Source: Oscillospiraceae bacterium (GTDB taxonomy: Bacteria; Bacillota; Clostridia; Oscillospirales; CAG-382). From it: a stretch of 64,000 bases of DNA. The notes under the pieces were generated by a model that saw only the letters and a list, made by a program, of their open reading frames with translations, searched no databases and was not told where the DNA came from. Location of the stretch: the NCBI GenBank assembly GCA_015064895.1, contig SVRI01000007.1:22961-86960 (forward strand). Direction: 5' to 3'. The position numbers and the translations under genes were made by a program. Positions 1-6,900 of this stretch are shown here, one piece after another. The stretch's first letter is position 1; each line of letters opens with the position of its first letter.

Positions 1-184
1 CTGTCATCAGTGCGAAGCCAAATGTTACGGCAAGAATAAGATAAACCAGCAAGAATATGCCGCCGCCGTGACGGGCAGCAAGATATGGGAATCTCCAAAG
101 GTTACCGAGACCTACTGCAGAACCGGCAGCGGCAAGGACAAACCCAAGTTTTCCCGAAAAGCTTGAACGTTTTTCGTTAGTCAT
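1..184 (-). CDS. Sodium-dependent symporter (SNF/NSS family), N-terminal part only
   Basis: The first 61 codons of a gene that leaves the window at position 1. The translation starts MTNEKRSSFSGKLGFVLAAA and continues with GSAVGLGNLWRFPYLAARHG, then a run of hydrophobic residues. The motif GSAVGLGNLWRFPY is the unwound first transmembrane helix that binds sodium and substrate in neurotransmitter:sodium symporters, the bacterial members of which carry amino acids. The ATG at 182-184 follows AAGGAGA by about six bases. A sigma-A-like promoter lies just upstream (217-245). The substrate cannot be told from this fragment. The family call is firm because the signature is complete. Confidence 0.9.
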   Translation of the reverse strand, partial: MTNEKRSSFSGKLGFVLAAAGSAVGLGNLWRFPYLAARHGGGIFLLVYLILAVTFGFALMT

Positions 185-216
185 TTTTCTATCTCCTTAA
201 AGCTTTAATCTAGAAG

Positions 217-245
217 ATTGTACCATAGATTTAATTTATTTGCAA
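217..245 (-). promoter_or_regulatory. Sigma-A promoter for the symporter gene
   Basis: On the minus strand TTGCAA (240-245) and TACAAT (217-222) are separated by exactly 17 bases. The -10 box lies 32 bases upstream of the symporter ATG. Confidence 0.6.
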
Positions 246-391
246 TACTTTAACAGGAAAATATTAAAAATATTGTCAAAAACGGTTTTTTCTTTGAAAA
301 TAACAAATGCATGTCGGCTTTACAAGTAATGTGACACAATAAATCAGTTTAAGCCGGGACTTAACGTTTTTTGTTGTCGGGCTTCCCGACC

Positions 392-860
392 GCTTCGTGC
401 CCTCACAGGGTTCGAGTCCCAACATATAAAAGAAAAAAGGAACATCGAACTATGTTCCTACAACTTTCGCGCCGCAAGGGACGCATCTGCTTCGCATCTT
501 AACTGCTCGAAGTCGAGCTTCTCGCACCACTTCGCTAAAAAACAACCGTTTTGGTTGTTTTTCTTAACGCTTCGTGCCCTCACAGGGTTCGAGTCCCAAC
601 ATATAAAAGAAAAAAGGAACATCGAACGATGTTCCTTTTACTGGCGCGCCGCAAGGGACTCAGATGCTTCGCATCTTGATTGCTCGACGACCGCACAGCG
701 GTTCCCGTCTCGCACCACTTCGCTAAAAAACAACCATTTTGGGTTGTTTTTCTTAACGCTTCGTGCCCTCACAGGGTTCGAGTCCCAACTGATAAAAGCA
801 AAAAAAGAACATCAAACGATGTTCTTTTTACTGGCGCGCCGCAAGGGACTCGAACCCCTG
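392..860. repeat. Three-unit tandem repeat built from tRNA-Arg 3' end plus terminators
   Basis: Units begin at 392, 569 and 758 (spacing 177 and 189 bp). Each opens with GCTTCGTGCCCTCACAGGG and the T-arm-like GGTTCGAGTCCC, then a hairpin on GAACATCG, then GCGCGCCGCAAGGGAC, which is the antisense of the tRNA-Arg 3' end. Only the third unit continues into a complete tRNA gene (832-908). The first two lose tRNA homology after about 20 bases and carry instead AGATGCTTCGCATCT-like and GCTCGA palindromes. They end in a second hairpin with A- and T-runs (538-562 and 726-751). The stretch holds no credible protein gene. Confidence 0.75.
801..830 (-). terminator. Rho-independent terminator of tRNA-Arg
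   Basis: On the minus strand, GAACATC (818-824) pairs with GATGTTC (807-813) and is followed by a run of T (from 806 down). It starts right after the CCA end of the tRNA gene. Related hairpins lie in the two degenerate upstream repeat units. Confidence 0.75.
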
Positions 861-908
861 ACCTTTTGGTTCGTAGCCAAACACTCTATCCAGCTGAGCT
901 AGCGGCGC
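832..908 (-). tRNA. tRNA-Arg (anticodon ACG)
   Basis: The 77-nt minus-strand gene folds into a full cloverleaf. The acceptor GCGCCGC pairs with GCGGCGC, the D-arm is GCTC/GAGT, the anticodon stem TTTGG/CCAAA encloses loop CTACGAA (anticodon ACG), and the T-loop is TTCGAAC. CCA is encoded in the gene. The promoter (935-963) and terminator (801-830) are both visible, so it looks like a single-gene transcription unit. Confidence 0.96.
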
Positions 909-934
909 AGATGCTGTCTTACGACAGCTTTAAT

Positions 935-963
935 ATAATAACACTTTTAAAAATGTTTGTCAA
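935..963 (-). promoter_or_regulatory. Promoter of tRNA-Arg
   Basis: Minus strand: TTGACA (958-963), 17-bp spacer, TATTAT (935-940), 27 bases before the tRNA 5' end. The short leader contains a GCTGTC/GACAGC hairpin. Confidence 0.75.
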
Positions 964-986
964 GAGGTTTTACCGAAAAATTTAGA

Positions 987-1985
987 TTACTTTTCCAGCA
1001 CATCAAGAATCTTTCTTCTAAGTATTCCCGCACATCTCACAGAAGCATTTACATTCGGATGACCGTACGTTCCTCTCTGATTCTTATATTCATTAACAGA
1101 CTTTACAATAAAGCAATAGGTATTCTTATCAGTCTTATTGAATCTTTCTATTGCTTCCTTAAGTTCTTCGTCAAACACGTGAACCATCATACCGTACATC
1201 CATATAATAGGAGTTTTGGGATATTTACTTCTAATGTCACTAAGCAAAGCAATAACGCCATCAATAAATTCTTCACTTGTCACATGGGTTCTCTTATCAT
1301 TTGTTCCACCGTTTACTATAAATACATCGGGAACATAGTCATCGGGAGTAAAGCCGTCAATTCCGCGGGCAGTCTGATTAAAGAACTTAATAAACGGAGT
1401 GCCGACCATGTCCCCGCAGGAGTGGCAGATACCTTCACCCGAAATACAGATTGTTCTGATTTCTGCATTAAGAGCCTCAGCCGTAAGATAGGCATATGTT
1501 TTGGTACTGTCCTGCTCGTATGTTGTATATTCCATTTTTTCGCCGTCAGCAAGTACACCAAAGCCTGCCGTTATTGAGTCGCCGAGAAACTCGAGCTTTA
1601 GTCTCTTTTTATCGGGAACAGGCATAAATTCGGGATTCTTTCCGTAAATCTGCACCTTTTCGACGGATATAGGATTCCAACCCTCGCTTATACGCAATAT
1701 CTTTACGGTGTGCATTTTATCTCTGAAATTTTCGAGAACAGCAGCCGTTCCCTTTCCGACAACAGAGGTTTTAACTTCAACACTGTCTACAAACACCTTA
1801 AAAAAAGCAGGTGTTTCAACGATGTTTTCGCCGAAAAACACGGTAAGTCTGTCGAATTTAGCACAAAACTCAATACCGCTGTTTGACCAGGTAAATGCGG
1901 GAACATCATTGACATAATACGGTCTTCCGTGAAGCTTGAAGGACTCGTCTCTTTTTATTTCCATAACTTTAGTATTAAAATTCAT
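987..1985 (-). CDS. SGNH/GDSL esterase, carbohydrate esterase family 2-like
   Basis: A 332-residue protein with an N-terminal beta-rich region (about 1-125) and a C-terminal SGNH hydrolase domain. Block I is LEFLGDSITAGFG with the nucleophile Ser, block III is GGTND, and the His near the end is in GHPNVNAS. This two-part layout is that of CE2 acetyl esterases, which remove acetyl groups from xylan or mannan sugars. There is no signal peptide, so it may act on imported oligosaccharides. The ATG at 1985 follows GGAGGA by five bases. An in-frame ATG at 2000 lacks such a site. The next gene upstream (dpaB) is 87 bases away. The natural substrate is unknown. Confidence 0.8.
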   Translation of the reverse strand: MNFNTKVMEIKRDESFKLHGRPYYVNDVPAFTWSNSGIEFCAKFDRLTVFFGENIVETPAFFKVFVDSVEVKTSVVGKGTAAVLENFRDKMHTVKILRISEGWNPISVEKVQIYGKNPEFMPVPDKKRLKLEFLGDSITAGFGVLADGEKMEYTTYEQDSTKTYAYLTAEALNAEIRTICISGEGICHSCGDMVGTPFIKFFNQTARGIDGFTPDDYVPDVFIVNGGTNDKRTHVTSEEFIDGVIALLSDIRSKYPKTPIIWMYGMMVHVFDEELKEAIERFNKTDKNTYCFIVKSVNEYKNQRGTYGHPNVNASVRCAGILRRKILDVLEK

Positions 1986-2072
1986 AACTTCCTCCGACAT
2001 AACGGTTTTTCATTAATATACCACAGTTAAATAACAAAATTTGCAGTTATTCTTTAATAAAGTTAAAATTGT

Positions 2073-2633
2073 TCATATAAGAACAGGCTGAATCTGGCTT
2101 CCTTTTACCGCAAGCTTTACCGTATCGCCGAGCTTTGTAAAATCACACACAAGACTTCTTGGTTTACCAATGGCATCATCCTGTCTGAGCGGCACAAAAT
2201 ACACGTTGCGTCTTGCCATCATTCTTCCGAAGTTTTCGGCATTGCCGAGAAGTCCGTCGTTTGATGCAAGGGCTATTACAAGCGGTCTTTCGTTTCTCAT
2301 ATGAGCTTTAGCCGCAAGCGTTACGGGTGTGTCGCATATACCGCAGGAAAGTTTTGCAAGCGTATTCCCCGTACAGGGGCATATACACAGGCAGTCAAGC
2401 TTAATTTTCGGTCCAAGCGGTTCTGCATCCTCAAGTGTATGAATAACTTTGCGACCGCACAGCGCTTCTGCATTACTTATAAAGTCTTCAGCTTTTCCGA
2501 ATCGTGTATCGGTTGTATAGACGTTATACGACATAATCGGTATGACATCTTCACCTGATTTCACAAGCTTTTCAAGCTCATCAAAAGCATATTTGAAATT
2601 ACAGAACGAACCGCACAAAGCAAATCCCAGCAT
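2073..2633 (-). CDS. dpaB: Dipicolinate synthase subunit B
   Basis: 186 residues of the flavoprotein-like SpoVFB/DpaB family. Together with DpaA it oxidises dihydrodipicolinate to dipicolinic acid in the mother cell during sporulation. The N-terminal GFALCGSFCNFK and the CICPCTGNTLAKLSCG segment are typical of the family. The start codon overlaps the dpaA stop by one base (TAATG), so the pair is translationally coupled. It is strong evidence for a spore former. Confidence 0.92.
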   Translation of the reverse strand: MLGFALCGSFCNFKYAFDELEKLVKSGEDVIPIMSYNVYTTDTRFGKAEDFISNAEALCGRKVIHTLEDAEPLGPKIKLDCLCICPCTGNTLAKLSCGICDTPVTLAAKAHMRNERPLVIALASNDGLLGNAENFGRMMARRNVYFVPLRQDDAIGKPRSLVCDFTKLGDTVKLAVKGSQIQPVLI

Positions 2634-3511
2634 TAAATTACCCCCTCATCTTCAAGCATATCAAGAATAACACGAGCCTGAACTCTTCCTGCACTAATCG
2701 GCAGTTTTTTACCCGGAAGCCCCAGTGCCCATAATGTTTTGAGTCCGCATTTTTTCGCCGCCTCAAAATCGACACCGCCCGGCTTTGATGCAAGGTCTAT
2801 AACCAGACAGTCTTTTTGCAGACAGCATAAAACATCCTCACCAAGTACAAGTTTCGGAATTGTATTGAAAATAAGCCTGCACGAGGCAACCACGTCACAA
2901 ACCTTACTTGTATCAATTGGTGAATAACCAAATGCTCTTATCCATTCAAAATCCTTATTTTTCCTTGCAGAAGCATATACATTTGCCCCCATACCCTTCA
3001 GCAAATGACACAATGCCTTACCGATACGTCCATATCCCATGACAAGAACAGACATATAACGCAGCGATTCTTTCATCTCATTACTTGCAATTGAAACAGC
3101 GCTTTCTGCTGTAAGATATGCGTTTGCAATAACAAGCTCTTCCCTTTCAAAATAGTCTTCAATTTTTACTCCGTATTTTTCGCTTACATCACCGACTCTG
3201 CCGCCAAAAAGCATTATGTCATCACTAACTTTAGAAAACAAGTCGCAAAGACCAAGCTTAATATCGGAAAACGGCATAAACAACATTTTTCCATCATTCG
3301 ATAACGGCATTGGCAGAACTACACATCTGCTTTTATTCAGGGCATCATCAACGCAAGATGCTCTTGTACACAATCCGATATCGCCTGTGAAATTTTCAAA
3401 CCCGAAAACAGCAACCTCGTAGCCGTTATTTGCAAGCTCTGTGGCAGTATATACTTGTCTCAAATCACCGCCGATAACGGCTATCTTTATATTTTCATCG
3501 GAACATTTCAT
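2633..3511 (-). CDS. dpaA: Dipicolinate synthase subunit A
   Basis: 292 residues with a C-terminal Rossmann fold (VMGYGRIGKALCHLLKGMGA, about residues 155-175) that binds NAD(P), as in SpoVFA/DpaA. It supplies the redox site of dipicolinate synthase, which makes the calcium-chelating compound of the spore core. The ATG at 3511 follows GGAGGAG. A mother-cell sigma factor promoter would be expected. The upstream DNA has a CATAACATG segment resembling such a -10 box, but no convincing -35 partner, so no promoter is called. The operon is dpaA-dpaB only. Confidence 0.92.
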   Translation of the reverse strand: MKCSDENIKIAVIGGDLRQVYTATELANNGYEVAVFGFENFTGDIGLCTRASCVDDALNKSRCVVLPMPLSNDGKMLFMPFSDIKLGLCDLFSKVSDDIMLFGGRVGDVSEKYGVKIEDYFEREELVIANAYLTAESAVSIASNEMKESLRYMSVLVMGYGRIGKALCHLLKGMGANVYASARKNKDFEWIRAFGYSPIDTSKVCDVVASCRLIFNTIPKLVLGEDVLCCLQKDCLVIDLASKPGGVDFEAAKKCGLKTLWALGLPGKKLPISAGRVQARVILDMLEDEGVI

Positions 3512-3635
3512 GTAAACTCCTCCAAAACGAGATATACTTCATGTTATGAAAGATACATTTTTTCTGAAACATACAAAAGTTTTGTGACAGCTTTTATAAA
3601 TCAGCAAAAAAACAAACAATAATTATAAAAATCTA

Positions 3636-3664
3636 TTGAAAATAATCAAAAAAAGTAATATAAT
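3636..3664 (+). promoter_or_regulatory. Promoter of the phoH-ybeY/era-recO-mutS2 operon
   Basis: TTGAAA (3636-3641), 17-bp spacer, TATAAT (3659-3664), 31 bases before the phoH ATG. Confidence 0.7.
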
Positions 3665-3695
3665 TATTTTGTATATTTATATAGTGAGGTAAAGC

Positions 3696-4724
3696 ATGAC
3701 CGAAAAAATTTTATGCGGCATTAATCCGCAGAAGCAATCAGTAATATTCGGAAACTTTGACAGCAACACAAGAATAATTGAAAATGAATTTGGTGTTGTC
3801 ATAACATCAAAGACAGACGGCATAAAAATATCCGGCGAAGAAAAGCAGGTAAACCTTGCATCCGACGTTATAGAGAATCTTTTGAAGCTCTCGGAAAGAA
3901 ACGAAGAACTTAACGAGCAGAACGTAAGATACGTTATAAGCATGGTGTCCGTCGGCAACACGGAAGAGCTTCGCGACTTTTCGGGCGACTGCATTTGTAT
4001 AACCAGCAAAGGCAAACCTGTAAAGGCTAAAACCTACGGTCAGAAAAATTACATTGAAGCAATAAAAGAAAACACCGTAACCTTGGGTATAGGGCCTGCC
4101 GGTACGGGTAAAACATTTCTTGCCGTTGCGATGGCAGTAACTGCACTTCGTACAAAACAGGTGTCACGTATCATTCTTACCCGCCCTGCCGTTGAAGCAG
4201 GCGAACGTCTCGGCTTTTTACCGGGCGACCTTCAGAGCAAGATTGACCCATATTTAAGACCCTTATATGATGCTCTATATGAGCTTATGGGTGCTGAGAG
4301 CTTTGCACGAAACATGGAACGGGGTGTTATTGAAATTGCTCCTCTTGCTTACATGAGAGGACGCACGCTTGACGATTCATTCATAATCCTTGATGAAGCA
4401 CAGAACACAACCCCCGAGCAGATGAAGATGTTTTTAACCCGTCTCGGTTTCGGTTCAAAAATCGTAGTTACAGGAGATATTACCCAGATAGACCTTCCGG
4501 GCAACACAAGAAGCGGACTTGAGCTTGCCGCAAAGATTATTGAAGGTATACCCGGAATCTGTGTTTTCCACCTTTCCGACAAGGACATTGTAAGACATTC
4601 ACTGGTTCAGAAGATTATTAACGCTTACGAAAAGTTTGAAAACAAAAAAAGACATGCTGTCGAAAACAAAGAAGTGACAGCATCTTCCGACAACAAGGAA
4701 GAAAACGGAGGAAATGAAAATTGA
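3696..4724 (+). CDS. phoH: PhoH family ATPase
   Basis: 342 residues. An N-terminal region of about 110 residues with a KH-like pattern precedes the PhoH ATPase domain. Walker A is GPAGTGKT (about 134-141) and Walker B is FIILDEAQN (about 227-235). PhoH/YbeZ proteins are ATPases tied to RNA metabolism and are commonly found beside ybeY, as here. The C-terminal 25 residues are charged and poorly conserved. The stop codon overlaps the next start (TTGA). It leads an operon of RNA and DNA maintenance genes driven by the promoter at 3636-3664. Confidence 0.93.
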   Translation: MTEKILCGINPQKQSVIFGNFDSNTRIIENEFGVVITSKTDGIKISGEEKQVNLASDVIENLLKLSERNEELNEQNVRYVISMVSVGNTEELRDFSGDCICITSKGKPVKAKTYGQKNYIEAIKENTVTLGIGPAGTGKTFLAVAMAVTALRTKQVSRIILTRPAVEAGERLGFLPGDLQSKIDPYLRPLYDALYELMGAESFARNMERGVIEIAPLAYMRGRTLDDSFIILDEAQNTTPEQMKMFLTRLGFGSKIVVTGDITQIDLPGNTRSGLELAAKIIEGIPGICVFHLSDKDIVRHSLVQKIINAYEKFENKKRHAVENKEVTASSDNKEENGGNEN

Positions 4725-6127
4725 AGCACACAATATACTCAACAAACGATCAGAATAAAATCGAATTATCTGCCGCTCTGAGAAACACCGTAAAGAAAGC
4801 AATTGTTGCGGCACTTGATTATCAGGAAATAGACTTTCCCGTTGAAATCTCATTAACCTTTGTGGACAACGAAAAGATACACGAATTAAACAAAGAATAC
4901 AGGGGCAAGGATGCACCGACAGACGTACTCTCCTTCCCAATGTTCGAAAACGGTGAAATTGAATACGATGACGAATCCGACGAGCCTTGTGCCATCGGTG
5001 ACATTGTTATTTCTCTTGAAAAGGCAAAAGAGCAGGCAGAAGAATACGGTCATTCTATGGAAAGAGAGGCATCTTTCCTTGCCGTTCATTCGGTTCTTCA
5101 TCTTCTCGGCTTTGACCACGAAGTAAGTGAAGAAGACGATGAATACATGAAAGAAAGCACCGAAGAAATCCTTTCCTCAATCGGTCTCAGACGTGACATA
5201 TCCGATGCCGTTGATGGCTCTTCAAAGGTACCTGTAAAGGAACAGAAAACAATGTTTATAAGCCTAATCGGAAGACCGAACGTCGGCAAGTCTACCCTTC
5301 TTAATGCCATTGTCGGCGAAAAGGTTGCGGCTGTATCAAAAAAGCCTCAGACAACAAGAAACAGAATAACGGGTATTCACACGGTTGGATGCGAGCAATA
5401 TGTATTCGTAGACACGCCCGGTCTTCACAAGCCCAAAAACAAGCTGGGTGAATTTATGGTAAATGCCGCGGAAACTGCAATTCCTGACACGGACGCTGTT
5501 GTTTTCATGGCTGAGGTCAACGATTCAATTCATCCTCAGGACAGAGAAATAATTGAAAGAATCAAGAAAGCAAAGCTTCCCGCAATTCTTGTTCTCAACA
5601 AGACAGACATCTGCAACAAAGGAAAGCTTCTTGACAACATGGCAAAGTTCAACGAGCTTTACGATTTTGTATCGATTATCCCCGCCTCAGCTCTCAAGGG
5701 TGAAAACATTGATATCATAATGAACGAGCTTAAGCCTTTTCTTCGTAACGAACCCTGGTTCTATCCCGAGGATATGATAACAGACCAGACGGTAAGAACA
5801 ATCAGTGCCGAAATAATCAGAGAAAAGCTGCTTCGTCTTCTTGATGAGGAAATTCCCCACGGTACTGCAGTTACCGTTGAAGACTACGAAGAAACCGAAA
5901 AACTCATAAAAATAAGAGCCGAGATATACTGCGAAAAGGATGCCCACAAAAAGATTATCATCGGCAAAAACGGTGAAACCTTAAAGAAGGCGGCAACCTT
6001 TGCAAGAGAAGATATCGAGGAAATGACCTCAAAGAAGGTATTTCTCGATTTATGGGTAAAGGTTAAAGAAAATTGGAGAGACTCTGAGCTCAACATGGCT
6101 CGTCTCGGCTTTAAGAAGGAAGACTAA
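4721..6127 (+). CDS. ybeY/era: Fusion of rRNA maturation RNase YbeY and GTPase Era
   Basis: One uninterrupted 468-residue ORF. Residues 1-160 are a complete YbeY with the zinc motif H123-x3-H127-x5-H133 (HSVLHLLGFDH). Residues 178-468 are a full-length Era: G1 GRPNVGKS (about 184-191), G2-region TTRNRITG, G3 DTPG, G4 NKTD, and a C-terminal KH domain with IIIGKNGETLKKA. Both act in 16S rRNA 3'-end maturation and small-subunit assembly. The start is TTG at 4721, ten bases after GGAGG. No ATG is in frame nearby. An AAAGGA at 5236-5241, ten bases before Met178, could allow internal initiation of free Era. In many Firmicutes ybeY and era are separate, with dgkA and cdd between them. Confidence 0.92.
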   Translation: MKHTIYSTNDQNKIELSAALRNTVKKAIVAALDYQEIDFPVEISLTFVDNEKIHELNKEYRGKDAPTDVLSFPMFENGEIEYDDESDEPCAIGDIVISLEKAKEQAEEYGHSMEREASFLAVHSVLHLLGFDHEVSEEDDEYMKESTEEILSSIGLRRDISDAVDGSSKVPVKEQKTMFISLIGRPNVGKSTLLNAIVGEKVAAVSKKPQTTRNRITGIHTVGCEQYVFVDTPGLHKPKNKLGEFMVNAAETAIPDTDAVVFMAEVNDSIHPQDREIIERIKKAKLPAILVLNKTDICNKGKLLDNMAKFNELYDFVSIIPASALKGENIDIIMNELKPFLRNEPWFYPEDMITDQTVRTISAEIIREKLLRLLDEEIPHGTAVTVEDYEETEKLIKIRAEIYCEKDAHKKIIIGKNGETLKKAATFAREDIEEMTSKKVFLDLWVKVKENWRDSELNMARLGFKKED

Positions 6128-6900
6128 TGGAATTTTCAACCGTCGGTATTGTAATCAAGGAACAATTTCAAGGCGAAAATGACAAGATGCTGACCATTCT
6201 TACCCCTGCAAAGGGCAAAATTCATGTATATGCCAAAGGTGTCAGAAAGATTTCAAGCAAAAACGCCTCTGCATGTCAGCTTTTTGTATATTCGGATTTT
6301 GAAATAATTGAAAAAAACGGCAGATTTACCGTCAAAACCGCCGTATGCAAGGAAATGTTCTACAACATGCGTTCAAGCATGGAAAAATATTCTCTTGCCT
6401 GCTATTTTGCTGATGTTGTGAGTCATACATCAACCGAGCTTAGTGACGAAAGCGACAGTCTTCGTCTTTTGCTGAATGCGTTGTTTGCTCTTGCAAACAT
6501 GAACGAAATCCCCTTATGGTTTATAAAGGGTGCTTTTGAATTAAAGCTCATGTGCGTTTGCGGATTTATGCCGGATTTTTCATCTTGCTTTGTCTGCGGT
6601 AACAAAATCGGAAATTCACACTCTTACACTTTCAGCTTTGAAGAATCGGCAATAATATGCGACAAATGCAAGACTTCTTCAAGCATTCCGTTTTCCTGCA
6701 CAATTTCCGGCAATACCGCCGTTATGCTTTCATGCATAGCTTCTTCGGAAATATCAAAATTCCTTTCATTTAAATACTCAGACGATATTAAAGAGGATTT
6801 TACTTTTATTTGCGAAAACTATCTTATCCACAAAACCGAAAGAACATATGAAACACTAAAAATTTATAAATCTATACTCAATTCACTTGGAGAAAAATGA
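6127..6900 (+). CDS. recO: DNA repair protein RecO
   Basis: 257 residues. An N-terminal OB-fold (STVGIVIKEQFQGENDKMLTI) precedes a helical region holding a four-cysteine zinc site, CFVCGN near residue 157 and CDKC near 178. RecO loads RecA onto SSB-coated single-stranded DNA in the RecFOR pathway. Its start overlaps the ybeY/era stop by one base (TAATG). The era-recO order is conserved in Firmicutes, which supports the call despite RecO's weak sequence conservation. Confidence 0.9.
   Translation: MEFSTVGIVIKEQFQGENDKMLTILTPAKGKIHVYAKGVRKISSKNASACQLFVYSDFEIIEKNGRFTVKTAVCKEMFYNMRSSMEKYSLACYFADVVSHTSTELSDESDSLRLLLNALFALANMNEIPLWFIKGAFELKLMCVCGFMPDFSSCFVCGNKIGNSHSYTFSFEESAIICDKCKTSSSIPFSCTISGNTAVMLSCIASSEISKFLSFKYSDDIKEDFTFICENYLIHKTERTYETLKIYKSILNSLGEK

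Noticed and set aside
376..390. GTCGGG/CCCGAC hairpin before the tRNA repeats as a terminator
   Set aside because: Neither strand has a T-run after it, and no gene ends nearby apart from the repeat block.
555..985. Two ORFs of 115 and 101 codons over the tRNA-Arg repeat region
   Set aside because: They are antisense to tRNA-Arg and to its degenerate copies. Translations such as LLVRSQTLYPAEL are the well-known spurious product of reading across a tRNA gene.
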